From Allium sativum (Eukaryota > Streptophyta > Magnoliopsida > Asparagales > Amaryllidaceae), in NCBI GenBank assembly GCA_030737875.1, contig CM060921.1:404900192-404964191 (forward strand): a stretch of DNA of 64,000 nucleotides, read 5' to 3'. The position numbers were made by a program, and so were the translations under genes. Shown here piece after piece: positions 23,216-35,000 of the stretch (positions are counted from its first letter, which is position 1; the number at the start of each line of letters is the position of its first letter). The notes under the pieces were generated by a model. The model was not told the origin of the DNA, ran no database searches, and saw only the letters and a program-made list of their open reading frames with translations.

Positions 23216-23249
23216 CCTCCGACTATGCCTTTATTACATACACCCAAAC
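23216..23249. repeat. Right copy of the 34-bp direct repeat
   Basis: It carries the same integrase codons as 22058-22091 (VWVYVIKA), with three base differences. Confidence 0.9.
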
Positions 23250-24035
23250 CTTCCGAGAAAAATCATCAATGAAAGAAATATAATATCTTGCTCCTCCCAA
23301 AGAAGCTACAGGCGCTGGTCCCCAAACATCCGTGTGCACATACTCAAGAATCCCTCTTGAATCATGTTTTCCTTCACCGAATGATACTCTAGTTTGCTTC
23401 CCCATGACACATTCCTCATAAAACTCCAACTTGCTGAAACTCTCACCATCAATCATCTCCCTTCGACGAAGAACATCTAAACTCTTCTCCGAGACATGAC
23501 CCAATCTCAAATACCACAGCCGTGTAGCATCTAAGCCACGAGAATTATCAACACTGACACAAGTTTTCCCTTGCACGGTCACTCCTTGAAGCAAATAAAT
23601 ACCATGAGTTCTAGCACCCCTCATAACCACAAGCACACCCTTTGAAACCCTCAAGCTATCACTCTCAATCGTGATCTTGCAACCTAAAGAATCCAACTGT
23701 CCCAAAGAGATAAGTGACTTCCGTAGTCCCGGAACATAGCGCACATTAGTGAGAGTACGAACCACTCCGTCAAACATTCGAATTTGCACGGATCCAATGC
23801 CCTTCGACTTGCAAACTGCACCATTTCCCATAACAATTGATTTTCCTTCCCGTTCAACATAAGAAGAAAAACAATTCCTATTAGGCGTCATGTGATATGA
23901 AGCCCCCGAATCAAGCACCCAATCGCTGCCCGAAACATCTGATGCTACTGCCGACAAAACATCTACGTCTCCCTCACCAACATCTCTCTCCACCGCAACT
24001 GATGAAGATGCTACTTCTTCCCCTTCTCTGGACAA
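23250..24035 (-). pseudogene. Copia protease, GAG-pre-integrase and integrase N-terminal part
   Basis: The aspartic protease is marked by WVLDSGASYHM, followed by the flap-like region MGNGA and NVRYVPGLRKSLISLGQLD. The GAG-pre-integrase segment has LRLGHVSEKSLDVL. The integrase core starts with EYVHTDVWGPAPV, which holds the first catalytic Asp, and FIDDFSRKVWVY. The text is cut by the inserted segment at 23249. It lies in another frame than gag, so the gag-pol junction near 24020-24035 carries a one-base frameshift. The first in-frame start is not a normal ATG. Confidence 0.92.
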
Positions 24036-24862
24036 TCATTCTTCCAGTGACCAGGTTTCTTACATATAAAGCACTTGTCATTTCTTTCCTTTGACTTTCC
24101 TCTTCCACCGGGCTTCTTAGACTTAGAACGCCCCCGGTTTCCCTTCTTCTCTGACTTTTCTTTCTCCGCAAATAAACCTTGACCATTACCAGCACCACTA
24201 CTACCATCACTCAGCTCCTTCATCTGATCTCGCAATTCCTCACTAAGAAGACCCGTCTTGACATCATTTAGAGTCAATGTATCCCGGTCATAGATCAAAC
24301 TGTTTGAGAACCCAGTATAGCGCTCAGGCAACGAACATAGCAATATCATCGCCTTCTGCTCCTCCTCAATCTTCAAATCTACCGCCTTCATCTTCATTAG
24401 CAAATCATCAAACACATTTAAGTGCGCCTTTAGCGAAGTTCCTTCCTTCATCTTGTAGGTAAAGAAAGTCCGCAACAAGATCAGTCGATTTGTGAGTGAT
24501 TTCTTCATATACAACTCCTCCAACTTGTTCCAAATACCTTTAGCAGTCGTCTCACCACTAATTTCGGAAATAACATTCTCTCCCATGGCAAGTTGAAGTG
24601 TAGTGAATGCCCACTCTTCCATTTCTTCTCTCTCCACATCTGAGATGTCCTCTGGCAATAAATGTGTATCAAACACTACGCGATGTACCCGATTCCGCAT
24701 AAGAACCGCTTTCATCTTCCACTGCCACTTTTCGAAATCATTATCGCCATTCCACTTGTCGATAACCAATTGTGAACCAGCAGCTGCATACGACCCACGT
24801 ACATAAGGAGCTACACCACTTGGACCAACTGTTGATGAATTATTTGAACCTGATTCCGGCAT
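24011..24862 (-). CDS. gag: Copia Gag (capsid/nucleocapsid), 283 residues, intact
   Basis: ATG at 24862, stop at 24011. The UBN2-type gag domain fills about residues 30-190 (WQWKMKAVLMRN, FTTLQLAMGENVISEI). A Lys/Ser/Gly-rich linker follows, then a CCHC zinc knuckle CFICKKPGHWKNDC near residues 264-277. Gag forms the virus-like particle and the knuckle binds element RNA. The frame ends just after the knuckle because of the frameshift into pol, whereas intact copia elements usually read through as one polyprotein. The primer site lies 26 bp upstream of the start. Confidence 0.93.
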   Translation of the reverse strand: MPESGSNNSSTVGPSGVAPYVRGSYAAAGSQLVIDKWNGDNDFEKWQWKMKAVLMRNRVHRVVFDTHLLPEDISDVEREEMEEWAFTTLQLAMGENVISEISGETTAKGIWNKLEELYMKKSLTNRLILLRTFFTYKMKEGTSLKAHLNVFDDLLMKMKAVDLKIEEEQKAMILLCSLPERYTGFSNSLIYDRDTLTLNDVKTGLLSEELRDQMKELSDGSSGAGNGQGLFAEKEKSEKKGNRGRSKSKKPGGRGKSKERNDKCFICKKPGHWKNDCPEKGKK

Positions 24863-24888
24863 TTCTACAACTATCTACCAACACCAAT

Positions 24889-24900
24889 GCTCTGATACCA
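24889..24900 (-). other. Primer binding site, tRNA-iMet
   Basis: The minus strand reads TGGTATCAGAGC, the exact plant initiator-Met primer site, a few bases after the 5' LTR. Confidence 0.95.
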
Positions 24901-24903
24901 AAT

Positions 24904-25476
24904 GTTGTGAAGGAATTTTGATTCAAGACCGCTCAAATCAAAAATCCCCAACGCCGCGGAAAACGAGATCGTGGTAATAGTGCAAAAACAACCAATCGAA
25001 CAATATCAATCTTATCCAAGCCAATCACAATCACCAAATAATGGAAATAATAGAGCAATAACGAGAAACTAAATCACACAGGGATTTATAGTGGTTCCAC
25101 CGACGTCTTGTCAGTGTACGTCCACTTTGAGAGAGAAACCTTTATTAATATCAATAGAAGAGTACAAGAGATTGATTACAATGATCAAATTTACTAGAAA
25201 AATTTGATTTTGTGGAGAAAAGAATTGAAGAAGATTAAGATTGCCAAAACCCTAATTAGAATAAATCTTGATCTAATCTCTTGATTTTTCCTATCTCCTT
25301 TTGGATTTGATGTAGCTTATATAGACATAGAGAAGTATATGGAAATTCCCAAAATTTCCTCTAGATCCGAAATATCCTCCAGATCCAAAATATCCTCCAG
25401 ATCCAAAATATCCTCCAGATCCAAAATATTCTCCAGATCCAAAATATTCTCTACAATAGTATCGCATACTTCAACA
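24904..25476 (-). repeat. 5' LTR of the copia element
   Basis: 573 bp, closely similar to 18732-19287 by eye. It holds five copies of the 17-bp cctccagatccaaaata unit (about 25357-25450), one more than the other LTR, which accounts for the 17-bp length difference. Confidence 0.93.
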
Positions 25477-25948
25477 GGAACCTCCACATATAAACAAGAA
25501 AGTGGAGTGGCACCAATAAAATAGCTCCCCTTTGGTTAACTCCAGACCAATTCTTCATTTCTCTAGGCTCCACATTTTCTTTCACCCAAAAACCATAAAT
25601 CAATTTAGGGGAAATTCTATCAAAATAAACTTAAGGTTTGTACTTACACATTTGTATTGATTTGAAGATGGAAATAACATATGAGATTAATCAATGACTT
25701 ACTGAGCTGACCATGCCTTGAACTCTGTGGAATTTTTATGACTATAAACTGACCTTTCATATTTTGTACTTGGTCAACATGACTGCTGAATTGACATATC
25801 TAAATGCGTATTTCCTAGATTTGAATTGTTTCCATGCGAATTGAACTATATAGTGTTAACCTATTTTGAAGTATTTCGCATGTACTTGATATTTTCTTTG
25901 TGGGATTCGAATCGAAGTATATAAAAGAAACTCAACAAGGATTACTAG
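25477..25948. other. Unassigned flank between two elements
   Basis: No gene was seen. The part at about 25555-25660 (aaaccataaatcaattta and following) resembles 5470-5560, so both may be remnants of one unidentified repeat family. Confidence 0.35.
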
Positions 25949-27480
25949 TGTAACGACCTGCATTCTACGCATCGGAAGATCGTAGAATATTTATTTCTTT
26001 TTCTTAGTAAGTCGTATGGTCGTGTACTTTTGGGAAACGACTAGTAGGGTCATTTCCCATGTTCACGATTTTTGTCAATTTTTAAATGACCATTTTGCCC
26101 CTAGTTGAACTTGTTTTGACCATAACTTTTGACTAGAAAGGAATTTTGACCTGAAACCACTTCCATTAGATCCGGATGATGGTTTACAATTCCGTAGAGT
26201 GGTCATAATAGCCAAACGGACTCACCGTTTGGGAAATATGGCTGAAACAAGTTTCAGATGGTGAAAAACAGCTTAATTGGGCTTAACCGGGTGATTAACA
26301 GCTAGGCCCAAAGGGGAATTTCGGGATTAGGAGTTTAAAAGGGCTATTAGGGTTTGGAGAATACCTTTTTCTCATTTTTCAGCCGTCACTATTCATTCCT
26401 CTTAACCAAGCCATGGCCTCCACCCTCTAAATCTCTTCAAAACACCTCTTAATCACTTTCTAATTGAAGATTAGGCTTAGCAAACATCAAATCAAGGAGT
26501 ATTAGCACGAGAACCGAGGTAGAGCTGCTGTGTAAGATTGGGAATAGCGCCAAATCAGAGAATATTTCAGTTTTGGGGTTTTAGTGGTGGCAAAGGTGAG
26601 TGATTAGCTTGCTTTTACACTAATTACGGTTAATTATGGGTAATTAGTGAAGATTAGCGAATTTATACATTAATAAATTCTGGAAAAATTCCTAAAATTC
26701 TATAATGATGTTTTATGGCTCTGATAAAAATTTGGGCTAATTTGGATAAGTTTTGCTAATTGTATGCATAATCACGGTTAAGAAGGATTAAGGGGAAAAC
26801 ATGGGTTTCTAGGTATGTTTGATCTAAAGTATTTCATGTAAATCATGTTTTAATGTTTGTGATTGATTCTATATGTTGTTACTGCTGTTTGGAATGTTTT
26901 GTAATGTCATAGGAAGTTTAGAATGGTTGAAAACGCCGTCGTTCGGCGAAAATAGCTTGCTGGAAAAGTTGCAGATTTTCAGAACCGGTTAGGAAGAACA
27001 CCCGATCCGAACCGGATAGGAGGAGGAGATCCGATCCGAACCGGATAGGAGGAGGAGATCCGATCCGAACCGGATAGGAGGAGTAGATCCGATCCGAACC
27101 GAATAGAAGGAGGAGATCCGAACCGAACCGGATAGGAGGAGACACCCGAACCGAACCGGATAGGAGGAGACACCCGAACCGAACCGGATAGGAGGAGGAG
27201 ATCCGATCCGAACCGAATAGAAGGAGGAGATCCGAACCGAACCGGATAGGAGGAGACACCCGAACCGAACCGGATAGGAGGAGGAGACCCGACCCGAACC
27301 GGATAGAGGAGGAGACCCGAACCGAACCGGATAGGAGGAGGATGCCCGAACTGAACCGAATAGGAGGAAGAGACCCGAACCGAACCGAAGAAGACCATAA
27401 CCCGAGATGCAAAGGTAGTCCAAATGGGAAGTTTGTACCAAAGATTCAGATGGGAATCAACGAGTTAACTTCATGATTGG
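25949..27480 (+). mobile_element. Ty3-type LTR, truncated
   Basis: It starts TGTAACGACC, the usual start of plant Ty3/gypsy LTRs. About 390 bp downstream a TATA-like gtttaaaagggc is followed by a CT-rich leader (ctcatttttcagccgtcac and on to about 26460). A minisatellite lies near its end. No terminal GTTACA and no matching target duplication (actag on the left) were found before the CACTA coding sequence starts near 27505, so the right end is lost or undetectable. Confidence 0.6.
27002..27392. repeat. Minisatellite of 27-30 bp units, 13 copies
   Basis: Units of the type ccgaaccgaaccggatagg followed by aggagacac or aggaggagat. Because unit lengths vary around 29 bp, all three minus-strand frames stay open and give spurious proteins rich in SGSVRV and PPPIRFG. 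Confidence 0.95.
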
Positions 27481-27504
27481 GCTTTGCTGCGGGACGTGTG
27501 CTAA

Positions 27505-28310
27505 GGGGCAACTTTCACCTTGATCAAAGAAGAGAAGTTTTCATTCTACACCATTTTGAAGAGCCTGAAAATGCCTACCAAATTCTTTTCCAACTTCAAT
27601 AACAATGTGAACATCACTCCTCCTGATCTAACAAATATGCACTCACATTATTACCACGTCATAATGCAACAATTACTTCCAGTATTGCTTCAACATTCTT
27701 ATCCACAGCAGAAGGATCGACGTAATGTTATACATTGTATATGTCTATTATTTAACATTTTATGCTCAATGGTGATCAAAAATAAACTTATATTTAAAAC
27801 AAATGCTAGCTTGGTATAAGAGGTTTTCTTATTTGAAAGACATTTTCCACATACATTTTTTGATATCAGCATTCATCTTATGATTCATTTAGATGATGAA
27901 ACATTGAGTGGCGGCCCTGTTAGATATAGATAGATGTATCATTTTGAACGGTAAAGTATTAATTGCGGTTTTGTTCATAATCATTCAATAATTGATTACA
28001 TTCGTTGGTTAATAAAAATGTATAAAGGATATGTGCGTAGCAAAAGATATATTGAAGGGTGTATTGCACAAGAATATAACATACAAGAAGCCAGTCTTTA
28101 CTGTATGGAGTATATGACAAAAAATCTGATGGCACTAATAAACATACTTCTGAGGCTTTTTTAGACGATGATGATGAGTTTGCTATTGAGATGCCTCTAG
28201 ATAATGGTAAAAATATAACCTTAACCCAAGTGCAGTTTAAACAAGTTCGTTGATGGGTCCTTAGTAAGACAATAGATTGGATGAGCAGGAGAAGTAAGTT
28301 CACCAATAAC
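27505..28310 (+). pseudogene. CACTA TNP2-like transposase remnant (DUF4218 region)
   Basis: The plus strand reads through a DUF4218-type domain in pieces. Visible are ATFTLIKEEKF at 27509, MHSHYYHVIMQQLLPVLL at about 27639, FERHFPHTFFDISIHLMIHL at about 27834, GGPVRYR (about 27912) followed by a stop and MYHFER, then MYKGYVRSK and EGCIAQEYNIQEASLYCMEY at about 28019-28110. These words fit the C-terminal part of the TNP2-type transposases of En/Spm (CACTA) DNA transposons. The catalytic N-terminal half is missing, several stops and frame changes occur, and an intron may separate MYHFER from MYKGYV. Confidence 0.8.
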
Positions 28311-28955
28311 TCCTAAATTCATGTTATTGTAAATCAAATCATGAATATTTTTTGGATCATGCTTGTTGTAGGAGGTATAACATCTATGTGAAAAGTTCTA
28401 AATCTCAATATCGAAGTGGAGTTACATCTGTGGTACCTTGCCAAATTTTTTACTTTATGATTACATGGAGGGGTATATATATTATATCTTATTAAATATT
28501 TCCCATGTACTTATGTGCATCATACACCTTCATGACCATACTTTTGGCTTATTTTGTTTTTTAGTTGGTGAAGACCAACGATGTTGATTGAACTCTTCGG
28601 CTGTGGTGAATGGGACAAAGTTTAAGACACGTGGTTATATGAAGTGCCAAGTGGATAGGTTTACATTTTCTTTGAAAAGTTACGAAAAGCGGATTGTAAC
28701 ACAAGATTGTGGTGTATGTATGAGAGCAATTACACCAGATAGTTTCTATATTTATTGTTAGTTATCTTTACCGTCATGGTATCAATGACTGTATTTACTG
28801 TTGGTTATTTTTATAATATCCTCTCTTGAAATGTACATATATATTTATTTTTAACTGATGCTTTTGCTCGTTTAAAAACATTTTTATTTACTCCTCCAGT
28901 AAGAAGTAACAGTATGAAGAGCGTAACAATGTCATAAGCGTCAGTCCATTCAATT

Positions 28956-29510
28956 ATGCTATCATCATTTATACAACTGAAGAAAGTTGAGGCGAACGCA
29001 TTTAGTGTGGCAATTTTAAATAATGCCAGAAGAATAGGCAGTCGAGTTGGGAAATTGGTACGAATGCATATGCCTCTCTCATATGAATGTTGGAATAAAT
29101 TACCTTCAAAATTTAAGGATGACCTTCGGTTTGAATTACAGGTAAGTTAAAATATATCACTTGTAGTTTTCTTCATAATTATTTGTTGGCACATTTATTT
29201 TTTATGTCAACATCACTTAACTTTCACAAACTTTTTTTAAGTTGGATTCAACAAAAGATTTGTATTTGAGAAAAATGTGCGAGTCATTTCGGAGTTACAA
29301 GAGCGAATCGAGGACAAGTTATTATGAAAATTTTGTTAATGATGAGGAGAGAAGGAAAAATTGTCTTTTAAAAATCAGCCTAGAAAATTGGTATGGATTC
29401 TTGAAAAACGAAGCAAAAACCGGTGCACGTTAAAGAAGAAATCTAGGAAAATAACAGATCATTACACAACTATGTCCATCACACTGGTCGTACAAGTCAA
29501 GCTATGGTAG
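28956..29510 (+). pseudogene. Plant transposase (Ptta/En/Spm-type) exons, broken
   Basis: Exon 28956-29141 has ANAFSVAILNNARRIGSRVG and LPSKFKDDLRFELQ, with the donor CAG|GTAAGT. The next exon starts at 29242 after ttttttaag and has LYLRKMCESFRSYKSE and LENWYGFLKNEAKT. This is the layout of the plant transposase domain found in the second gene of CACTA elements. A stop at 29431-29433 and a frame change precede a matching tail with YVHHTGRTSQAMVERKM (about 29472-29522). Confidence 0.75.
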
Positions 29511-30596
29511 AACGTAAGATGGTATGTTATTTTTAGTGACCTCTCTGTTATTTTTAATAATTTTACTTAAGTTGTATTAATTATATTTAGTACAACATCA
29601 CCCTCCTTCCTTTTGAATAAGCCATAAAAGGTATCAAGATATTTGTGATTATTTTCTCTCTTTTTTCCTATAATTTGCAAATTAATATAATATCCTGAGA
29701 TACACTTATCATATGTTTGTGAACAACATGAGACACACCCATTATCACATGAGCTATAGTAGAAAAGCTCGCATATAATCCCAACACTAGTCGATCAGTG
29801 CAGTGCCTAGGTTTTGCCACTATGTTTTCTTGCGTGTCTGTCTTTGCCCTTAGTTTTGAAATTGTTCAGTGCATCCTAGATCCTCGACAGATGGTTGTTA
29901 AGGAAATTTACATATTTGGTACTGAACAAGTAAATTTGGTTATAACTATTAATATTTTTAAAAATTAAATGAGTTATTCAATAAATATAAATGAATCAAA
30001 TCACTATTTTTTTGTTAGCACCTTAGTTATTCGTTCACTATTTTTCGGTGCAGAGTTGATAAGGTGCCGATCCATTGTAATGAAGAATGTTATTTGAAAA
30101 CTCACTTTTCGATTGATTTAATATTTTAAATTATACTCCTAATAGAAAGAACATGGATATTTTGCTCAACTTAGGAATCGTATTATTGGAGTTGAAATCA
30201 TATGATGTTATGAATCTATGCCATACTTTCCTTGTTTTAGTTAATAAAAAAAATTTGAAATCACATGGTCTTATGAAATCACCCTTGGACATCTTATTTA
30301 TGTTAATTCTTGGCTTATTTAAAAAAATTAGCCATTTCCTTTTTGGTTGCAGGCCAGTGCTAATCTAAAAAAAGAAATCACACATCATTAATTATGGGAG
30401 AAAATACACACATAAAAGGACGGTAGGATATCAGATTCAAATTCTTCCTACCTCGTAAGTTAAACAATCTACTGTTTTAGATGATAAATAAATGGTGAAT
30501 TACTATTATGAAATATATGTTTACATGTTTTATCAATTTTTTTTAAAGATAAGTAACATATCAATTGATAATATCTTATGCATCATCATATTTCAG

Positions 30597-31350
30597 GGTA
30601 AAATTACAAAAGCAAAGGAAAAAAATCAATGATGTAAATAAAGAAGACTTGCCATTGGATGAAGACATCTTGTCACAAGTGTTTGGCAAGGATAAAAAGG
30701 GCCAGACTCGCAGTATTAGTACCAAGATATCAACAACCGAAGTTAAGTCTTCTAATATTGGACGTAACCAAGTCAGAAGGACCAAAGGAGACATAGAAGA
30801 CTTGAAAGATAGGATGTGCAATGTGGAGGGTACACTAAAGTTACTTATCGACTTAGTCAAGGGATATGTGGATAAAGGAAAACACATATCAATCATTTCA
30901 TCCAATGAAGGAGGAAGTGGGACAGGTAAGGAAAGTATTGGAGGAATGCCGAACAACAATGTTAGTAATCCATTGAGTTTGTCTGGTTCAGAAAATCGAA
31001 AATGTGAAATCCTAAGCTTTGATGTAGAGGTCATTATAACAGGTTACGTATGTAGAGATTCGACAACATCCATCATACATGGGAAACCTATACCTCCAAC
31101 ACATGAGAAGGTTGTTGTGGACAATATACTGCTACCAGATGAGAACACAACCAAACAAAATCTTCATCTTGCTACGACCCTTGGTGAAGTTGGAATCAGT
31201 GGTTTGTGTTTCACCCAAAGATATCAATTTGATATCTTTAGATGCAGGAGCAAATATGTATTATTATTATGCTTTGGTTCTTTATTTTTACATATTGTGC
31301 ATTTAAAAAAAACAACGTTTCATTTGATACTTTATAAACAAGTTCTATGA
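30597..31350 (+). pseudogene. C-terminal exon of the CACTA second gene
   Basis: After the acceptor tttcag at 30591-30596 the frame has LPLDEDILSQVFGKDKKGQTR. This corresponds to the conserved D-x-x-SQVFG-x-D-x-x-G-x-x-R stretch that follows the Ptta domain, then a short coiled segment (DIEDLKDRMCNVEGTLKLLI) and a Gly/Ser-rich linker. The last residues (from about FGSLFLHIVHL) look like read-through into intron or noncoding DNA. No terminal CACTA inverted repeats were found. Confidence 0.65.
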
Positions 31351-32020
31351 ATTGTTGTCTTCATCTTACTTCATTTAAATTTGCATTTCAATCTTGCGCA
31401 TTACATTAGAATTGTGATTCATATGCATGTGGAGTAGTATATTTTTATGTTTTATGCTTGCCTGAGTTGCATGTCTCCTTAGAATGCAAAGTTACAACTA
31501 CGAGGCATAATAGATAGGGAAAGGCTTGCGTGCAAGCATATTAGTAATTATACGGATGATGAAGTAGTAGAGTACATTGGAGACATTTGGGTTTTGTGTG
31601 ATTGAATGTTGAATGTTTGATTTATTGGTACACTTTTGTTTTGATGTAGGGTCGCGGGTTGTATGTAGATATATGACTTGCTATTTTATGGAGCTTGGAT
31701 GGGTGTTTTGGATATTGCTATGATGAGTTTGTAGCTGAGATGTTTGTGATTGTGATTTCAGGGAGATAAACATGGTGGAGATATGTTTGCGACCAATGGT
31801 GAAGGCTGGTGTTTCAAGGGAAATTGTTTGGTTATAAGGGGTGCTCTAGTTGTTGAAGTGGGTGCATTGGCGTGTGTTTTGTGTTACAGTCTTGAACTAG
31901 TGTGATGTTAAAGTAGAGGAAGATGTATATTCTTGCAGTGTTGTGAATGGTTAGTTGCTTCAAACTAGTGATGAATGATGGAGCTGAAGTTGTGATGAGC
32001 TTGTTGAATGATTCAGGAAG
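31351..32020. other. G/T-rich stretch left of the LARD-like element
   Basis: From about 31600 the plus strand is strongly rich in G and T and poor in C. The same composition resumes at 48631-49340, since the two parts were contiguous before the insertion. A similar bias marks the leader of the tRNA-Asp element at 59590-60480. No coding potential was seen. Confidence 0.45.
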
Positions 32021-32025
32021 TTATA

Positions 32026-35000
32026 TGTGACACCCCATACTTTTCTGAGTCCGAATTAAAAAAAATTTGAGAATAAAATGCATTCAAGCATGGAAACTAT
32101 AAATCTAGTACCTGCAAATAATGAGCATGAGCATAATCAGAGTACAATAAAACTAACTCACTGCAAAAACAAAACTGGATAACAAGTATCAACTAAGGCA
32201 ACTACCTTGAAAGCAAATTGCCATATTAATACCGAGCATGAGATAACAAGGACAAAAAAGCAAACTGAATACTTGCAAAGACCAATCTTCCCGAGATAAA
32301 CTGAGAGTTGTCATGAGGAGGGGGTGAGAATAACAAGTCCTAATGAGTAGAAAATGTATACTAGCTACAATACGCAAATACATCCCATTTGGTTTCACCC
32401 AAATCATATATCTAGCAAGGCTAGTGATTCTAACCTAAGCTTGTAGATATTTTGCATGATGAACGACTACCGCTCCCAAGGTAACATTTCTCAAAGATAT
32501 CGTTATCGTAATATACTAAGATAGAATTTTTAGGCATAAGTATGAAGCCTTTAAACCCACCATTCCAACAAATACCAAACAAAAAGGTAGATACTCCAAC
32601 TATTTAATACCCTATTAATAAAGAAAGCGAGTTATATCTATATATCCACTTATGACCTCACTAATAATACACCTTAAAGGAAGATTCATTGATCACTTAA
32701 TACCTTAGTATATGGTTATTACTCACTAATATAAATTAGAGGGCATAAGCTATAGAGTCCTACGAATATTAGGCTTCCGTCATTCACGCATATTCCCAAA
32801 CCCCACATAAAGCGAGAGATGGTAAGCAGTCACTTATTATCTACAGGCTAGGTAGACAACTATACGTCATTTATGAGTTTTTTCCCAGTGGACTCCTTTA
32901 TTACTATCTAGCTAACCTTATTAGATAATCCCCTAATCACTTGGTACTTCTCATAGGATAGACATTCATATAGACATTTAATACCTTATCCCAAGGCGGA
33001 CTTTAACCCAATCGCTTACTTCCTAAAGGAAGCGAATTATCGTGGAGATTACCGATCTCATACCAAATTAGCCATTTAATACTTCTTATTTATGGGGAGG
33101 TGAGAATTTGATCTCTTAATACCTTTTAAGGGCGGCCCTAGGACTCTACCTTAAATAGAAAGGGGAGTCCAATCACTTAATACCCAATAGGTGGATCCCA
33201 TTATTAATACCTCTAATCCCGAAGTAGGTTACGCTATAAATTATTTCCTATTTGGTTTCTTCTTCCAGGCGGACCCTACAGTCACTTAATACCTCAACCA
33301 TTAAAGCAAACCTTCTAGGACTAGTTATCGTTACGTAATTAATTATCTTTATGGGTTCCTATAGTTAATATAATGGTATCTCACATCATTTGTACTTATA
33401 TCTGACTATTGGAAAGTGAAGACTTTTGTCGGACAAGGCAACTGACCTCGCACCATTACCTACTAAGTCCAATACTTGTTAATTAATTAAAGACATTATT
33501 TCTAGAATTAAACTAGAATAAGATAAGGATGATTTCCTAAGATTCCAACTCTTGGTTACTTATTAATTTCCTTATTGGTCTTGGTATTTACTACGACCAT
33601 TAATGCCCAAATTCCCATTTAAATTCCCTTTAATCCAATTAATTATTATAATGGTCGCCTACCATTAACGATCCCAATGGTCATATTCCCCAAGGCAGTG
33701 GACAACTTATTATGTCATTTATAACAGTCTCATCTAGTTACCTTATTTCTAATTGTTGTGATTCCCAGACATTACTATGGTTATTTAATTTATACTGGTT
33801 CTTATGTAATTATATACAGATTCCTTAATTGGAGTCACAACATTTATCCCTGTTTTTTTTTTAATTTTAATCATTTGACATTTATTACCTACTCATTCAT
33901 TTCTCCACAACATTCATGGTTACAATATCTATTCCATTACTTTGTAACTTTTTAATTATAGAAATAAACTCCACATTTATTGCTATCAATATAACAGTCA
34001 CAAATATTCATTTCCATTATTATGAGAAATATTACCATATGTACCCATCAAAAATGGAAACTATTCAAATTCAAACACCAATATACATTTATTTAATAAT
34101 ATTAATAGCGTCAATTACATAAGTTTGGATGGATAAGATAATAATAATTATATATTATGTAATATTTTATTTTTAGCGCATTATTAATGCAGTTACTAAT
34201 TATGTTTCATTATTATTATTCATATTCTAGTCCAAACTAATGACTAGAACAACCCTTTTTGTGTTTAATTTTGTTGAGATTTAAAATCTCTTTAAAAAGG
34301 TTATTTACTGTAATTATTATAAATTTTGCGCAAACTATTTAAAAGACGGAATGTTGACATATTTCTAATCACAAGATATAAGTAATGTTTTATTTGAAAT
34401 ATATGATGTAAACTACATACAAAATACTTGAATTTACACATCTTTTCCTATCTGATTTGTTTATATTTCTTGTAGATTCAAATAATGCCTTTTTATTTAA
34501 AAAGAGCGAAAAGGGATAATTTACAATAATCAAGTAAAAAACCCAAATAATGGAAAAAATAAATAGGTTTATAATTCTAAAGCAAAAACTTCACAAATTA
34601 TATATTTACACCAAATCCTATAAATCTGGAGTAACAACTTCACAAATCTAACTATATTTAGGGACCGATTTCCAGAGTTAATGTATATACAACAACCACA
34701 TACATATTAAAGAATTATAGGAAAGATAAAAATATTATAACCCAAAGGCCTACAAATTCATCTCAGATTCATATGTATACAAGTCTCAAATTTACACATA
34801 CAAACATATCTGATACTTTAGGCATAAAGTTCAGACTTAACACAAACGAAACAATTATGATATTTCTAACAATGAATATATTTCCCACTCACCTGAAAGC
34901 CATTCGAAATCCAAATATGATTATAGTTTGTAAGCCGATATTTCCAAATCCTACTGATCTAAATTGTATAAAAAGGGGATACACATGTACATATTAAATT

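Larger units (their letters stand above)
18732..25476 (-). mobile_element. Ty1/copia retrotransposon (Tork-like), defective
   Basis: The element has LTRs at 18732-19287 and 24904-25476, starting TGTTGTGAAGG and ending TTCAACA. The flanking bases are agaac on the left and ggaac on the right, a 5-bp duplication with one difference. The order on the minus strand is gag, protease, integrase, RT and RNase H, as in copia elements. The YVDD RT motif, the spacing of the protease and the GAG-pre-integrase region resemble Tnt1/Tork elements, which is a family judgement by eye. It is broken by one gag/pol frameshift, an 1124-bp insertion in integrase, a frameshift after integrase, two nonsense codons in RT and a further RT/RH frameshift. 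Confidence 0.93.

Noticed and set aside
19672..24806. Plus-strand open frames of 61-92 codons across the copia element
   Set aside because: They are antisense to recognised gag-pol sequence and carry no independent motif.
26918..27441. Three overlapping minus-strand open frames of 139-164 codons rich in GSVRV and PPPIRFG
   Set aside because: They are read-outs of the 29-bp minisatellite in three frames. The array has no other coding sign.
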